A stretch of 16,615 nucleotides of DNA from an uncultured Alphaproteobacteria bacterium (GTDB lineage Bacteria > Pseudomonadota > Alphaproteobacteria > Rhizobiales > Ancalomicrobiaceae). Position 1 is the first letter of the stretch. Every line of letters starts with the position of its first letter. The notes under the pieces were generated by a model. The model was not told the origin of the DNA and ran no database searches. It saw only the letters and a list, made by a program, of their open reading frames with translations. Location of the stretch: assembly GCA_937919435.1 (NCBI GenBank), contig CALFRR010000154.1:1-16615 (forward strand). Reading direction: 5' to 3'. The translations under genes were made by a program, and so were the position numbers. Of the stretch, positions 15,691 through 16,615 are shown one piece after another.

Positions 15691-16308
15691 ATGGATCCGA
15701 CCACCCTCGTCGCCTTCACCATCGCCCTGACCATCGCCGCCGCCATTCCCGGCCCCGGGATGACCGCGCTCGTCGCCCGGGCGTTGGCGGTCGGCTTCTG
15801 GGGAACCATGCCGATGATCCTCGGCCTGATCTGCGGCGACTTCGTCTTCCTGACCTGCGCCGCCCTCGGCCTTTCGGCGCTCGCCCAGACCTTCTCGGTG
15901 GTCTTCACCGTGGTGAAGTTCCTCGGTGCCGGCTATCTGCTGTGGCTCGCCTGGTCGCTGTGGACCGCGCCGCCGAAGAGCGAAGGCGTCGGCGCCGAGG
16001 CGAGCCCCGAGCGCTCCTCGCTGCGCGTCGCGCTCGCCGGGCTGACCCTCACCCTCGGCAATCCGAAGACCATCGTCTTCTACATGGCCCTGCTGCCGAC
16101 GGTGGTCGATCTCGCCGGGCTGACGGTGCTCGGTTTCGTCGAGATGGCGGCGATCGTCGTCGTCGACCTGCTGGTGGTCGGCGCGGTCTATGCGGCCCTC
16201 GCCGCGCGGGCCCGCAACTTCTTCCGCGACGCCCACGCCCGCCGTCTCCTCGACCGGACCGCCGGTGCGATGATGGCCGGTGCGGCGGTCGCGGTCGCCA
16301 CCCGTTGA
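15691..16308 (+). CDS. LysE/RhtB family amino-acid exporter
   Basis: The 205-residue protein is an inner-membrane translocator of the LysE family, which exports amino acids and related compounds. About six hydrophobic segments are visible. Family marks are AAAIPGPGMTALVARALAVG near the N-terminus, GAGYLLWLAWSLW, and the conserved LTLGNPKTIVFYMALLP in the middle. The substrate cannot be told from sequence. The ATG at 15691 gives the usual start; the ribosome site is weak, and a TTGATC at 15635 could be a -35 without a clear -10. It sits between recF and gyrB but has no obvious functional link to either. Confidence 0.92.
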   Translation: MDPTTLVAFTIALTIAAAIPGPGMTALVARALAVGFWGTMPMILGLICGDFVFLTCAALGLSALAQTFSVVFTVVKFLGAGYLLWLAWSLWTAPPKSEGVGAEASPERSSLRVALAGLTLTLGNPKTIVFYMALLPTVVDLAGLTVLGFVEMAAIVVVDLLVVGAVYAALAARARNFFRDAHARRLLDRTAGAMMAGAAVAVATR

Positions 16309-16379
16309 GCCGCCGTGCCCGTCGCTGCGCGAATCGATCGGGAGCAGGTGCGGCGCAGCCCTGCGACGACTTCGACAAC

Positions 16380-16401
16380 AGCCTGAACCGAGAGGCTTTT
16401 T
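16380..16401 (+). terminator. Probable terminator of the LysE-family gene
   Basis: A five-base-pair stem (AGCCT at 16380-16384 with AGGCT at 16393-16397) with an eight-base loop runs directly into TTTTT. It lies about 72 bases after the stop codon and before the gyrB promoter. The stem is short, so efficiency is uncertain. Confidence 0.5.
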
Positions 16402-16420
16402 CGCGCGCGCACGGCGGCCT

Positions 16421-16449
16421 TTGCGCGTTTCTCTCCGACCCTCTATGAG
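16421..16449 (+). promoter_or_regulatory. Putative gyrB promoter with inverted repeat over the -10
   Basis: TTGCGC (16421-16426), a 17-base spacer and TATGAG (16444-16449) lie about 40 bases upstream of the gyrB ATG. An inverted repeat CCCTCT-ATG-AGAGGG (16439-16453) covers the -10 element. Confidence 0.55.
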
Positions 16450-16487
16450 AGGGGCCACGGAATTCCGACGAAAGTGACCCGGACCCC

Positions 16488-16615
16488 ATGACCGACCAGA
16501 CCAACGACGGCGCGCCGAAGAACGGCGCAGACGACTACGGCGCCGATTCCATCAAGGTGCTGAAGGGTCTCGACGCCGTCCGCAAACGCCCCGGCATGTA
16601 CATCGGCGACACCGA
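16488..16615 (+). CDS. gyrB: DNA gyrase subunit B, first 42 codons (cut by window edge)
   Basis: GyrB is the ATPase subunit of DNA gyrase, which introduces negative supercoils. Only the N-terminus is visible: a short polar lead (MTDQTNDGAPKNGADDYGAD), then the highly conserved SIKVLKGLDAVRKRPGMYIG, which opens the GHKL ATPase domain. The frame is open at the right edge. The same motif begins parE, but the YGADSIKVLKGLDAVRKRPG form is typical of GyrB. The ribosome site is weak. It has its own promoter and is separated from recF by two other genes. Confidence 0.93.
   Translation, partial: MTDQTNDGAPKNGADDYGADSIKVLKGLDAVRKRPGMYIGDT

Overview
The window is GC-rich chromosomal DNA from an alphaproteobacterium, most likely a member of the Hyphomicrobiales (Rhizobiales). 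The evidence is the gene content (DUF4167, DUF1192, DUF1036 and DUF1013/TrcR proteins, a GAF-containing PtsP) and the block ubiG / lysC-ptsP-prfA-prmC-DUF4167-clpB, an order I recall as typical of that group. I cannot name a genus. No tRNA, rRNA, CRISPR array, transposase, integrase or phage gene was seen.

Region 1 (1-8556, minus strand). Read in the direction of transcription: lysC (aspartate kinase), ptsP (nitrogen-type PTS enzyme I), prfA (release factor 1), prmC (release factor glutamine methyltransferase), a DUF4167 protein with an RG/RE-rich tail, and the N-terminal part of the disaggregase clpB, which is cut by the left edge. prfA and prmC overlap by four bases. A 491-base gene-free stretch separates prmC from the DUF4167 gene. 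clpB has its own heat-shock-like promoter behind a strong hairpin terminator.

Region 2 (8557-10445). A short AT-richer gene for an unrecognised beta-rich 122-residue protein lies between lysC and ubiG (ubiquinone O-methyltransferase), both on the plus strand. It is followed by a convergent 100-residue helical protein of unknown function with a good promoter.

Region 3 (10505-13536, minus strand). trcR (DUF1013, cell-cycle regulator family) has a clear promoter and terminator. A cupin gene and a zinc-free quinone oxidoreductase follow as a pair, then a RibD/DHFR-like reductase.

Region 4 (13537-16615). On the plus strand are DUF1192 and recF (overlapping by four bases), a LysE-family exporter, and the first 42 codons of gyrB, cut by the right edge. 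A secreted DUF1036 protein on the minus strand converges on recF. recF and gyrB, often neighbours near dnaA/dnaN, are here separated by two unrelated genes, and dnaN is absent from the window.

Most of the window is conserved housekeeping DNA. I saw no convincing new multi-gene system. The best targets are the two orphan small proteins, the long leader before the DUF4167 gene, and a recurring promoter form (TTG-type -35, 17-base spacer, TA-rich -10) upstream of lysC, trcR, gyrB and the 100-residue orphan.
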